Shown here: positions 7,577-16,551 of the stretch, piece after piece
Layout of the letters: every line of letters begins with the position of its first letter
Position numbering within the stretch: position 1 is the stretch's first letter
Origin: Fluviicola sp.
GTDB taxonomy: Bacteria; Bacteroidota; Bacteroidia; Flavobacteriales_D; Crocinitomicaceae
Direction of reading: 5' to 3'
Assembly (NCBI GenBank): GCA_002734065.2
Contig: NVXU02000053.1
Location: 1 to 54,108, forward strand
Length of the DNA stretch: 54,108 bases
Notes under the pieces: model-generated
Databases searched by the model: none
What the model was told of the DNA's origin: nothing
The model's input: only the letters and a program-made list of their open reading frames with translations
Made by a program: the position numbers and the translations under genes

Positions 7577-9883
7577 CTAAACCAACAAACTCGCTTGATA
7601 CAATTTCAGCTCATCCCAAGAATACTTACTCCCCACTTGTTCTTTCAACGGGCTCAACGAGCCGCCTTCGTATTCATCAAAAATATCAGACAGTGCATTG
7701 ATCATTTTACCGTCCATTACTTGCGTTAATTCCAATTTTTCTTGCTGAATCAATCGTGCGCAATGGGTAGAAATTGTTCCCTTAGAAAACTGACGGATTT
7801 TTGCGATTTCTTCGATCGATTTCCCTTCTTTTAACAAAGCCAATGTTTGTTCGTAAGTAGAAATTTTACTCTTCTTGCGGGTTGCCGAGGAAGCTCTCTT
7901 CTTTGTTTTGGTTTTTAGTTGCACAAAATCCGTGTCGAAATCGAAGGTAGAATTGCTCACGCGCATCTCGTTTTTGACCATTTCTATCTTCGTCAACTTG
8001 TAATTCTTCAATTCTGGTGTCCAAATGGTCGATTTTTCGATAAAACGACCATCTTTTATGGATTGTACCAGAATATTCGTCTTTTTCAACTTTAAAATCA
8101 CTTCTGTTAGTAGCAAATCTAAATCTTCTAATTCTTCGTTGTATTGCTTGGTGTTTCGCTGCGTTTGCAACTCCGCCATCTTCTTTAAATTAGACATCAA
8201 AATGGCATCTAGAACTTTAAAAAAGTAATTATAGCCAGCATCAACGCGTTGGTGGACGTGTTCTAAATCAATTTGCTTTGCATTGAACAATCGTGTCAAC
8301 TCGTTTCTAAATTTTCGCGACGGTTCACTCGTTGCCTGCAACTGACTTACTTGATGCGTTACCCAAGTTCTGTTCACTGCTTTAATTGTCTTAGATCCTT
8401 GGTTTTTATAGGTCGATTCGTGCGAATTCCACGCATTAATAAGGTCCAACCAGTCGTAACTTTTCATTAATTCATCCCAAAGAAACTTGTGCGTAGAACT
8501 GTCTAACTGATTGGTTAAAACTTGCTCATCAACCTTCGTTTTTGAGTATTCTACAACATTTGCATCATTGTTCAAGCCGTTCATTTGTATCGGCTTTAGA
8601 AGAACCATTCCTTCTAAAGAACGCAACCTCGAAAGTGCCACATACGCCTGTCCGGGAACAAAAACTTTCGAGACATCGAGGATTGCCTTGTCAAAAGTCA
8701 AGCCTTGACTCTTGTGGACGGTGATTGCCCACGCTAATTTTAATGGATAATGAACGAAAGTACCTAGTTTTTCTTCATCTACCTCGCCCGTTGTCTGGTC
8801 CAATTTATAACTGATGTTGTCCCATTCATATTTATCAACAGTAATGGTTTTTTTCTCCTGCGGAAAGTTAACCTTGATTTCTTCTTCATCAAGGGCAATA
8901 ATTCTCCCCATTTTGCCATTGTAAAAGTCTTTATTGGGAGAAATGTCGTTCTTAATGAACATTACTTGCGCGCCAATTTTCAATTCCATGTTCTCCTCTA
9001 TGGGGAATAAATGCTCTGGAAATTTGCCTGTAACTTCAGCTGGGTAGAATCGTGAATTGGTCGTTAACCTTCCCAATGCTTCTTTGTTTATTCTATCGGC
9101 ATCGCTGTTATGCGTTGTCAATGTGATGTAATCATCGTGTTTGGTTGCGTCGAAATTCGGTTGCACGTATTGATTCAGAACTTCAAGGTCTGCTTGTGTG
9201 ATTTTGTTGTTTCTGAGATTGTTAAGAATGTCCAAGAATTTTTGATCTTCTTGTCGATATACTTTTTCCAATTCGATATACAAAGGCGGTGCTTCATGAA
9301 CGGAAAGTGCGTTAAAAAAGTAAATTCCGTTGTAATATTTACTCAAAAACGACCATTCCTGAGGTTTAATGACCGGTGGAAGTTGCAATAAATCACCAAT
9401 AAATAAAACTTGCACTCCACCAAAGGGCTTGTTGATTTTGCGAACATTTCTAAGCGTCCAATCGATGGCATCAAGGACATCTGCTCGCAACATACTCACC
9501 TCATCAATGATGAGCAACTCCAAACTTCGCATAATCGCTTTTCGAGTTGCATTCATTCGAAAATGACGCATCAATGTCGATTTCGTTTCCAGTTTTACAT
9601 ACTGCGTAAATTGCGCATCGACATTAAAATCAGGAATAAATCCTCCGAAAGGCAGTTGAAAAAACGAGTGAATGGTCACTCCGCCAGCATTTAGTGCCGC
9701 AATTCCAGTTGGGGCAACAATCACCGCTTGCTTGTAGGTTGACTCTACAATTTTTCGCAAAAGTGTCGTTTTTCCCGTTCCGGCTTTACCCGTAAGAAAA
9801 ATAGAACGATTGGTCTGATTGATAAATCGTTCGGTAAATTCGGCGACAGAATTACTGTCAAAAGTTTGGCTTTTTTGCATCAT
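7577..9883 (-). CDS. Pif1/RecD2-like superfamily 1 DNA helicase with C-terminal helix-turn-helix
   Basis: 768 residues. Walker A GKAGTGKTT at about 33-40, PTGIAALNAGG (motif Ia), LLIIDEVSML (Walker B), QLPPV (motif III) and, near 410-440, VHKSQGLTFD and YVALSRLRSL (motifs V and VI). This is the Pif1-like 5'-3' helicase core. The C-terminal third carries an added domain with an HTH-like stretch (SIEEIAKIRQFSKGTISTH) of the kind seen in bacterial Pif1/RecQ-like helicases, probably for DNA binding. It would unwind DNA in replication or repair. It is a monocistronic minus-strand gene, 64 bases downstream of the ileS end in the same direction. Helicase call firm; precise role inferred. Confidence 0.9.
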   Translation of the reverse strand: MMQKSQTFDSNSVAEFTERFINQTNRSIFLTGKAGTGKTTLLRKIVESTYKQAVIVAPTGIAALNAGGVTIHSFFQLPFGGFIPDFNVDAQFTQYVKLETKSTLMRHFRMNATRKAIMRSLELLIIDEVSMLRADVLDAIDWTLRNVRKINKPFGGVQVLFIGDLLQLPPVIKPQEWSFLSKYYNGIYFFNALSVHEAPPLYIELEKVYRQEDQKFLDILNNLRNNKITQADLEVLNQYVQPNFDATKHDDYITLTTHNSDADRINKEALGRLTTNSRFYPAEVTGKFPEHLFPIEENMELKIGAQVMFIKNDISPNKDFYNGKMGRIIALDEEEIKVNFPQEKKTITVDKYEWDNISYKLDQTTGEVDEEKLGTFVHYPLKLAWAITVHKSQGLTFDKAILDVSKVFVPGQAYVALSRLRSLEGMVLLKPIQMNGLNNDANVVEYSKTKVDEQVLTNQLDSSTHKFLWDELMKSYDWLDLINAWNSHESTYKNQGSKTIKAVNRTWVTHQVSQLQATSEPSRKFRNELTRLFNAKQIDLEHVHQRVDAGYNYFFKVLDAILMSNLKKMAELQTQRNTKQYNEELEDLDLLLTEVILKLKKTNILVQSIKDGRFIEKSTIWTPELKNYKLTKIEMVKNEMRVSNSTFDFDTDFVQLKTKTKKRASSATRKKSKISTYEQTLALLKEGKSIEEIAKIRQFSKGTISTHCARLIQQEKLELTQVMDGKMINALSDIFDEYEGGSLSPLKEQVGSKYSWDELKLYQASLLV

Positions 9884-9947
9884 CTAAATTAAGTTAAGCA
9901 AAAAGTTGGGATAAAGAAGAGTAAAATCGTTTTTTTAACATTCTTTT

Positions 9948-12900
9948 CTACGCCTTCTCTAAACTCAGTTTCGCATCTTCGCTTTCTACCAAATCTGTAA
10001 GCAATGCATTCGCATCCAAGGTTTCAAAAACGACATCATTCGCCAATACTTCGTTGCAAACATAACTTGCGTTTGCTTCAATGGCTTTTCTGATTTCTTC
10101 GTTGGTATCCACCTTCAAAAGAATTCTATCCGTGACTTCTAAACCAGAATCTTTACGTAAATTTTGCACTCTATTCACCAATTCTCTTGCGATGCCTTCT
10201 GCTTTTAATTCTTCAGAAAGTGTGATGTCCAAAGCAACGGTTAATCCCCCTTCAGAATTCACTAACCACCCTGGAATATCCTTTGCAACGATATCAAAGT
10301 CAGTCACATCAAGCGATACAGCGTTGCCATTGATTTCTCCTGACCAACCTTTATTCACTTCAATGTGTGCAATATCATCTGCCGAAAGTTGAGCTACCAT
10401 CCCTGCAATTGCCTTCATGTGCTTACCGTATTTCGGTCCGATTGTCTTGAAATTTGGCTTGATGCTTTTAACCAAAACACTGTTGTCTTCTGCCAATAAT
10501 TCCAATTCTTTTACATTCACTTCAGAAAGAATTAACTCCTTTACGTGGGTGATATTCTCCGCAAATTCTTTGCTTAAAACCGGAACCATTATCTTCTGCA
10601 AAGGTTGTCGAACTCTCAATCGTTCTTTCTTTCTCAGTCCTAAAACCAAGGAAGAAGTTCGCTGAGCAATGTCCATTTGAGCTTCTAATTTCTCATCTAT
10701 AAACGCTTCGTTTGCCACTGGGAATTTTGCCAAGTGAACGGACTCCGAATTGTCTTTTCCAGTTACTTTATTCAAATCTAAGAACAGTTGATCCATGAAG
10801 AATGGTGCAATTGGAGCACTCAAAACCGCAACTGTCTCTAAACACGTGTATAAGGTCTGGTAAGCAGATAATTTATCATTCTTCCCTGCGTCGTCGGTCG
10901 CTTGTTTCCAATAGCGTCTTCTGCACAGTCGTACGTACCAGTTAGAAAGTTGATCTCCTACAAATTCTTGAATCAAGCGTCCTGCTTTTGTTGGTTCGAA
11001 AGAATCATAAGCATCATCGACATTCTTAATCAACGAATTTAATTTCGACAATACCCAACGGTCTATTTCAGGTCTGTTTTCCAAGGCTAAATCCGCTTCA
11101 GAGTAATCAAAATCATCAATATTTGCATACAATGCGAAGAATGAATACGTGTTGTAAAGCGTTCCGAAGAATTTACGCTGTACTTCTTTAATTCCGTCTG
11201 TATCGAACTTCAAATTGTCCCACGGTTGTGCATTGGTAATCATGTACCAACGAGTAGCATCCGCGCCATATTTATCCAAAGTCACAAAAGGATCCACGGC
11301 ATTGCCCAAACGTTTCGACATTTTAACGCCGTTTTTATCCAAAACCAAGCCATTAGAAATTACTGCTTTATACGCAACTGAATCAAAAACCATCGTTGAA
11401 ATTGCATGCATTGTATAGAACCAACCTCTCGTTTGGTCCACACCCTCAGCAATGAAATCAGCAGGATAAGCTTTGTTATTCTCTATTAATTCTTTGTTCT
11501 CAAATGGATAATGCCATTGCGCATAAGGCATAGAGCCAGAGTCAAACCAAACATCAATTAGGTCTGCTTCTCGCGTCATTTTCTTGCCAGAATTGGAAAC
11601 CAAGGTAATTTCGTCCATATAATTCTTGTGCAAATCAATTTGCGCATAATTCTCTTTGGACATATCATTAACTTCAAAAGAAGCCAAAGGATTTTCTGTC
11701 ATTATTCCAGCAGAAACTGCTTTTCCACACTCTTCTTTTAGCTGGGCAACCGAAGAAATGCAAATTCTTTCATCTCCATCTTCTGTTGACCAAATCGGAA
11801 TAGGAATTCCCCAATATCTTGATCGAGAAAGGTTCCAATCGTTCAAATTCTCCAGCCATTTGCCAAAACGACCCGTTCCTGTCGATGCAGGTTTCCAATT
11901 AATGGTTTTGTTCAGTTCCGACATTCTCTTTTTGCCATCCGTTGCTTTGATGAACCAAGAATCGAGCGGATAATACAAAATCGGCTTGTCTGTTCTCCAA
12001 CAATGCGGATAACTGTGGACGTATTTCTCGACTTTAAATGCTTTATTTTCTATCTTTAATTTGATGGCAATTTCAACATCAGCAGATTTCTCTGGCGCTG
12101 TTCCATCATCATAATATTCGTTTTTCACGTATTTCCCTGAGAATTCTCCCATTTCATTTGTGAATCTCCCTTGTAAATCAACCAGCGGTTTCGGTTCATT
12201 TTTCTCATCGAGAACAAGCATTGCCGGTACGCCGGCCTCTGTAGCAACCTTGGCATCATCCGCACCAAAAGTAGGAGCAATATGCACAATTCCTGTCCCG
12301 TCTTCTGTCGTCACAAAGTCACCTAAAATCACTTGAAAGGCGCTTTCTGCACTCTCATAAGGAAGCGCATACGGCAATAATTGCTCGTATTTGATTCCTG
12401 CTAAATCTTTACCTACACATTCTCCAGCAATGAAAAATGGGATTTTTTTACCGCCTTTTTCGTAGGCAGAAAGCTCTTTTTCATCCTCAATTTGAAAAAA
12501 GTTCTTGGAGAACTGATAATTGATCAATTTTTTTGCAACAATGACTTGAATTGGTTCAAAAGTGTATTGATTGAATGATTTTACGAGGACGTATTCTATT
12601 TTTGGACCAACGCACAATGCTGTGTTAGAAGGCAAGGTCCAAGGTGTGGTTGTCCAAGCGATAAAGTGGATACCCTCCCCCTCTTGTCCCCCTCCAAAGG
12701 GGGAAGATTGACCAAGTTTCATTTTGAACTGGGCAACGACTGTAGTGTCAGTCACATCTCTGTAACAACCCGGTTGATTGATTTCGTGAGAAGACAATCC
12801 TGTTCCCGCTTTTGGAGAATAGGGTTGTATCGTATATCCTTTATAAATGAGGTTTTTCTCATACAATTGACCGAGCAACCACCACACAGATTCCATGTAT

Positions 12901-13367
12901 TTCGGGTCGTAAGTCACATAAGGATCTTCCATATCTACCCAGTAGCCCATTTTGTTGGTTAATTCTTTCCAAACGTCTGTATAGCGCATTACTGCTTCTC
13001 TACAAGCTTTGTTGTATTCATCAATTGAGATTTTTTTACCTATATCTTCTTTGGTGATGCCTAATTCTTTTTCAACTCCTAATTCAACAGGTAAACCATG
13101 AGTATCCCATCCTGCTTTACGTTTTACTTGGTAACCTTTTAAGGTCTTGTAACGGCAGAAAATATCCTTAATTGCACGTCCCATCACATGGTGAATTCCC
13201 GGAAGACCATTAGCAGAAGGAGGGCCTTCAAAAAATATGAAAGGTTCTTTTCCCTCGCGTGTATCAATAGATTTTTGGAAGATGTTATCTTTCTCCCATT
13301 GCTCCATAACACGGCTGCTTACTTCTGGTAAATTAAGACCTTTATACGTTGGATATTTTTGACTCAT
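9948..13367 (-). CDS. ileS: isoleucyl-tRNA synthetase
   Basis: 1139 residues from the ATG at 13367 (MSQKYPTYKGLNLP, the usual N-terminus); the frame also runs upstream to 13460, but that part does not look like IleRS. Class I synthetase charging tRNA-Ile. Seen: the HIGH-type motif in PPSANGLPGIHHVMGR, the CP1 editing domain with AWTTTPWTLPSNTAL, the second signature KMSKRLGN (the KMSKR variant typical of the long, eukaryote-like type), and an anticodon-binding C-terminal part with a long tail. Oddity: residues around 219-232 (SSPFGGGQEGEG) are encoded by a GC-rich palindromic repeat inserted in frame at 12673-12711. The reading frame is intact. Confidence 0.97.
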   Translation of the reverse strand: MSQKYPTYKGLNLPEVSSRVMEQWEKDNIFQKSIDTREGKEPFIFFEGPPSANGLPGIHHVMGRAIKDIFCRYKTLKGYQVKRKAGWDTHGLPVELGVEKELGITKEDIGKKISIDEYNKACREAVMRYTDVWKELTNKMGYWVDMEDPYVTYDPKYMESVWWLLGQLYEKNLIYKGYTIQPYSPKAGTGLSSHEINQPGCYRDVTDTTVVAQFKMKLGQSSPFGGGQEGEGIHFIAWTTTPWTLPSNTALCVGPKIEYVLVKSFNQYTFEPIQVIVAKKLINYQFSKNFFQIEDEKELSAYEKGGKKIPFFIAGECVGKDLAGIKYEQLLPYALPYESAESAFQVILGDFVTTEDGTGIVHIAPTFGADDAKVATEAGVPAMLVLDEKNEPKPLVDLQGRFTNEMGEFSGKYVKNEYYDDGTAPEKSADVEIAIKLKIENKAFKVEKYVHSYPHCWRTDKPILYYPLDSWFIKATDGKKRMSELNKTINWKPASTGTGRFGKWLENLNDWNLSRSRYWGIPIPIWSTEDGDERICISSVAQLKEECGKAVSAGIMTENPLASFEVNDMSKENYAQIDLHKNYMDEITLVSNSGKKMTREADLIDVWFDSGSMPYAQWHYPFENKELIENNKAYPADFIAEGVDQTRGWFYTMHAISTMVFDSVAYKAVISNGLVLDKNGVKMSKRLGNAVDPFVTLDKYGADATRWYMITNAQPWDNLKFDTDGIKEVQRKFFGTLYNTYSFFALYANIDDFDYSEADLALENRPEIDRWVLSKLNSLIKNVDDAYDSFEPTKAGRLIQEFVGDQLSNWYVRLCRRRYWKQATDDAGKNDKLSAYQTLYTCLETVAVLSAPIAPFFMDQLFLDLNKVTGKDNSESVHLAKFPVANEAFIDEKLEAQMDIAQRTSSLVLGLRKKERLRVRQPLQKIMVPVLSKEFAENITHVKELILSEVNVKELELLAEDNSVLVKSIKPNFKTIGPKYGKHMKAIAGMVAQLSADDIAHIEVNKGWSGEINGNAVSLDVTDFDIVAKDIPGWLVNSEGGLTVALDITLSEELKAEGIARELVNRVQNLRKDSGLEVTDRILLKVDTNEEIRKAIEANASYVCNEVLANDVVFETLDANALLTDLVESEDAKLSLEKA
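12673..12711 (-). repeat. GC-rich palindromic repeat inserted in frame inside ileS
   Basis: On the coding strand it holds cccccttt followed by ggaggggg (a 6-bp stem CCCCCT/AGGGGG with a 4-base loop) and then a second G-run, agaggggga. This pattern, standing out sharply from the A/T-rich gene, matches a palindromic repeat I recall from Bacteroidota intergenic regions. It adds about 13 residues rich in Gly, Pro, Glu and Gln between an otherwise conserved strand (VVAQFKMK) and AWTTTPWTL. Confidence 0.7.
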
Positions 13368-13489
13368 TCTTCTTGATAATTTGAATACGCGAAGATAAGG
13401 AATTTGAATAGATTTGCTCCATTTTACATCTGAAAATACCAAATAAGGACAATCTTTCAAAGATTCTATCTTTTATCAGAGCTTATTCC

Positions 13490-13497
13490 TACTTTTG
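13490..13497 (+). promoter_or_regulatory. -7 box (TACTTTTG) for the DUF1853 gene
   Basis: Exact TAnnTTTG match ending 6 bases before the ATG at 13504, so transcription would start at or next to the start codon (leaderless mRNA). No clear -33 TTG. Confidence 0.4.
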
Positions 13498-13503
13498 GTA
13501 GAA

Positions 13504-14316
13504 ATGTCAACAGAAAAAGAAATACAAGAACAATTTTCAGGGTTTTTATCGACCCCTTTACTTTGGGAAAATAGAGACCGTTTTGGTCTAGAACAATATG
13601 CCATCATAAATGAACAATCTTCGGTTTTCAAGAGAATAATCAAACCAAATTTACCTCTTGGAAAGCGAGTTGAAGTTTTCCTTTCTCATTTATTACACAA
13701 CGACACAAAACTTAATTCTATCTCTGAAAATATTCAAATTCAGCGTGAAAAAAGAACTTTAGGTGAGTTAGATTTCATTTTTAATGACAATGAATCATCC
13801 ATTCATCTAGAAGTTGTCTATAAGTTTTATTTACTTGACATCAACGCAGGGAAAACTGATTTGGAACAATGGGTCGGTCCAAATAGAAAAGACTCTCTTA
13901 GCTTAAAGATTGAAAAGTTAAGGACTAAACAGCTGCCCCGATTGCACCTTCCCGAAACTGCCTCTTTGCTCCAAGAAAAGGGATTCAACCAAAAGAAAAT
14001 GAAGCAATATGTCCATTTTCAAGCACAATTATTCGTCCCTTTTGGGTTTAAAAAGTCTTCTTTTCAGAATATTAATCCCGAATGCATTAACGGGTTTTAC
14101 ATTTCATTAAATCAACTCCGTGAATTCAGAAACTGCGAGTTTTACATACCTTCTAAGGTCAACTGGTTAATCGATCCAACTCTTGAAAGGGAGTTTATTG
14201 GATATGAAGAGTTTGAAGAAAAAGTAGTTTCATACCTAAATCAAAAAAGGTCACCGTTATGTTGGTTAAAAGACGAAAACAATCATCTTTCAAAATTTTT
14301 CATTGTTTGGTGGTAA
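13504..14316 (+). CDS. DUF1853-family protein
   Basis: 270 residues from ATG 13504; a TTG at 13495 is in frame but lies inside the promoter box. Seen: RVEVFLSHLL near 55-65, then LGELDFIF and IHLEVVYKFYL (about 90-117), WVGPNRKDSL (about 125-134) and the C-terminal half with HFQAQLFVPFG. This D...ExxxK arrangement (GELDF followed by HLEVVYKF) is the core of DUF1853, a family often compared with PD-(D/E)XK nucleases; no activity is established to my knowledge. It is divergent from ileS and transcribed towards dxs, with its own promoter box. Family call good, function open. Confidence 0.75.
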   Translation: MSTEKEIQEQFSGFLSTPLLWENRDRFGLEQYAIINEQSSVFKRIIKPNLPLGKRVEVFLSHLLHNDTKLNSISENIQIQREKRTLGELDFIFNDNESSIHLEVVYKFYLLDINAGKTDLEQWVGPNRKDSLSLKIEKLRTKQLPRLHLPETASLLQEKGFNQKKMKQYVHFQAQLFVPFGFKKSSFQNINPECINGFYISLNQLREFRNCEFYIPSKVNWLIDPTLEREFIGYEEFEEKVVSYLNQKRSPLCWLKDENNHLSKFFIVWW

Positions 14317-14391
14317 CAGCCGTTTTATTGCTAAAATCAAGGCTTAGCAAACGTTAAAATCTCTAAAAATCAAAATAAAGACCGAACATTC

Positions 14392-14422
14392 TTGTTAAGG
14401 TTGTCATAAACAACTAATTTTG
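14392..14422 (+). promoter_or_regulatory. dxs promoter
   Basis: TTG at 14392-14394, 20-base spacer, TAATTTTG at 14415-14422; the predicted start of transcription is only a few bases before the ATG at 14434, giving a very short leader. Confidence 0.5.
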
Positions 14423-14433
14423 TTTACAATACG

Positions 14434-16383
14434 ATGTCAGAATACAAAGCAGGACCCTTTTTAGAACAGATTAACGTTCCCGAAGATCTTCGAAAGAATT
14501 TCTCAATAGATGACTTACCACAAGTCTCTGATGAAGTGCGTCAATACATCATTGATGTTATTTCAGAAATTGGTAACAGTCACTTTGGAGCAAGTCTCGG
14601 CGTTGTTGAAATGACCGTTGCTTTGCATTATGTTTTTAATACTCCGTACGATCAATTGGTTTGGGATGTCGGACATCAAGCGTATGGACATAAAATTCTT
14701 ACAGGGAGAAAAGAGTCTTTTCCAACGAACAGAACGAAAGGCGGAATTTCAGGTTTCCCAAAACGAAGTGAAAGTAAATACGATGCTTTTGGTGTAGGAC
14801 ATTCTTCTACCTCCATTTCTGCTGCACTTGGAATGGCGGTTGCGAACAATTTGAAAGGAGAAAAAGAACGTCAGCACATTGCCGTAATTGGTGATGGCGC
14901 AATGACCGCTGGTTTGGCGTTTGAAGGAATGAATCATGCAGGTTATGAGAAAGATGCCAACTTATTGGTTATTTTAAACGACAATTGCATGTCTATCGAT
15001 CCAAACGTAGGTGCTTTACGTGATTATTTGACAGATATTACAACTTCTCATACTTACAATAAGGTAAAGGATGAAGTTTGGAACTTGCTCGGGAAAATTT
15101 CTAAGTTCGGTCCTGATGCACGATCCGTTGCCTCCAAAATTTCGACGGCATTAAAAGGTTCTATCCTTAAACAAAGCAACTTTTTTGAATCCTTAAACTT
15201 CCGTTATTTCGGCCCTGTTGATGGACATGATGTAATCGGAATGGCAAAAATCATGGAAGATCTTAAAGGTATTCCTGGTCCAAAAATTTTACATTGCATC
15301 ACCAAAAAAGGTGGAGGTTATAAATTTTCTGAAGAAGGAAATCCGACGCAATGGCATGCCCCGGGAGTTTTTAATAAAGATACCGGAGAAATTGTCAAGG
15401 TTGTTCCAAAATCACCTCAACCACCAAAATATCAAGATGTTTTCGGACATACAATTGTAGAATTAGCAGAAAAAAATGATAAAATAATAGGCGTTACTCC
15501 AGCAATGCCATCGGGTTGCTCCATGAACATCATGATGAAGGCAATGCCCGAAAGAACCTTTGATGTTGGCATTGCAGAACAGCACGCCGTAACCTTCTCC
15601 GCGGGAATGGCGACACAAGGATCAATTCCTTTTTGCAATATCTATTCTTCGTTCATGCAGCGTGCTTATGACCAAGTATTACACGATGTTGCTTTACAAA
15701 ATCTAAACGTTGTTTTCTGCTTAGACCGTGGAGGGCTCGTTGGGGCAGACGGAGCTACGCATCACGGTGCTTATGACCTTTCTTTCATGCGTTGCGTGCC
15801 AAATATGACGGTGAGTGCTCCAATGAACGAAGCTGAGTTGAGAAACTTAATGTTCACCGCGCAGCACGAAAATATGGGGCCATTTTCTATCCGTTATCCA
15901 CGTGGAAAAGGGGTAATGACTGAATGGAAAACGACCATGCAAAAAATTAAAGTAGGTACAGGAAGAAAATTAACAAATGGTAACGATATTGCTATTCTTA
16001 CCATCGGTCATCCCGGTAATTTCGCTCAGAAAGCCATTGAAGAATTGAAAGATAGTGGTGCTTCCATTGCTCATTACGACATGCGTTTTGTCAAACCAAT
16101 AGATGAAGTAATGTTGCACGAAGTGTTTTCTAAATTCTCAAAAATAATTACCATTGAAGACGGTTGTTTAATGGGTGGGTTTGGCTCTGCAATTATCGAA
16201 TTTATGTCCGACCAAAAATATTCTGCAGAAGTCGTTCGCTTAGGAATTCCAGATGAATACGTTCATCACGGAACACAAGAAGAATTATGGGCAGATTGTG
16301 GTTTTGACAGCAAATCAATCGTTAAAACAATCAAACTAATGTTAGGTTTAGCGAAGAAAACAACTAAATCAAATGTTGGTTAA
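14434..16383 (+). CDS. dxs: 1-deoxy-D-xylulose-5-phosphate synthase
   Basis: 649 residues, full length. It condenses pyruvate and glyceraldehyde 3-phosphate to DXP, the first step of the MEP isoprenoid pathway and also a precursor for thiamine and pyridoxal. Seen: GNSHFGASLGVVE and WDVGHQAYGHKILTGR in the N-terminal part, the thiamine diphosphate/Mg motif GDGAMTAG...LNDN (about 153-185), the pyrimidine-binding domain with GIAEQHAVTFSAGMA, DRGGLVGADGATHHG, and the C-terminal transketolase domain ending in EDGCLMGGFG. All motifs intact. Monocistronic with its own promoter. Confidence 0.97.
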   Translation: MSEYKAGPFLEQINVPEDLRKNFSIDDLPQVSDEVRQYIIDVISEIGNSHFGASLGVVEMTVALHYVFNTPYDQLVWDVGHQAYGHKILTGRKESFPTNRTKGGISGFPKRSESKYDAFGVGHSSTSISAALGMAVANNLKGEKERQHIAVIGDGAMTAGLAFEGMNHAGYEKDANLLVILNDNCMSIDPNVGALRDYLTDITTSHTYNKVKDEVWNLLGKISKFGPDARSVASKISTALKGSILKQSNFFESLNFRYFGPVDGHDVIGMAKIMEDLKGIPGPKILHCITKKGGGYKFSEEGNPTQWHAPGVFNKDTGEIVKVVPKSPQPPKYQDVFGHTIVELAEKNDKIIGVTPAMPSGCSMNIMMKAMPERTFDVGIAEQHAVTFSAGMATQGSIPFCNIYSSFMQRAYDQVLHDVALQNLNVVFCLDRGGLVGADGATHHGAYDLSFMRCVPNMTVSAPMNEAELRNLMFTAQHENMGPFSIRYPRGKGVMTEWKTTMQKIKVGTGRKLTNGNDIAILTIGHPGNFAQKAIEELKDSGASIAHYDMRFVKPIDEVMLHEVFSKFSKIITIEDGCLMGGFGSAIIEFMSDQKYSAEVVRLGIPDEYVHHGTQEELWADCGFDSKSIVKTIKLMLGLAKKTTKSNVG

Positions 16384-16551
16384 TCTTTCAAAACAAAAAA
16401 AGATTGCTTGGGAAATAGTCCTTCTATAAATTTTATTCCGACTTGTTGAGTAACTATTAATCCTAATAAGGTTTGTTCACTCTACAAAATTATCGTGTAA
16501 ATCAGAACTATTAAATAATTCTCTCTATTTTGTACCATTAAAAAATTTTCC

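Noticed and set aside
9948-13367. KMSKR instead of KMSKS in IleRS as a defect
   Set aside because: This variant is normal for the long IleRS type; the enzyme should be active.
16382-16405. AATCTTT/AAAGATT hairpin after dxs
   Set aside because: 7-bp A/T stem with no following U-run; too weak to call a terminator.
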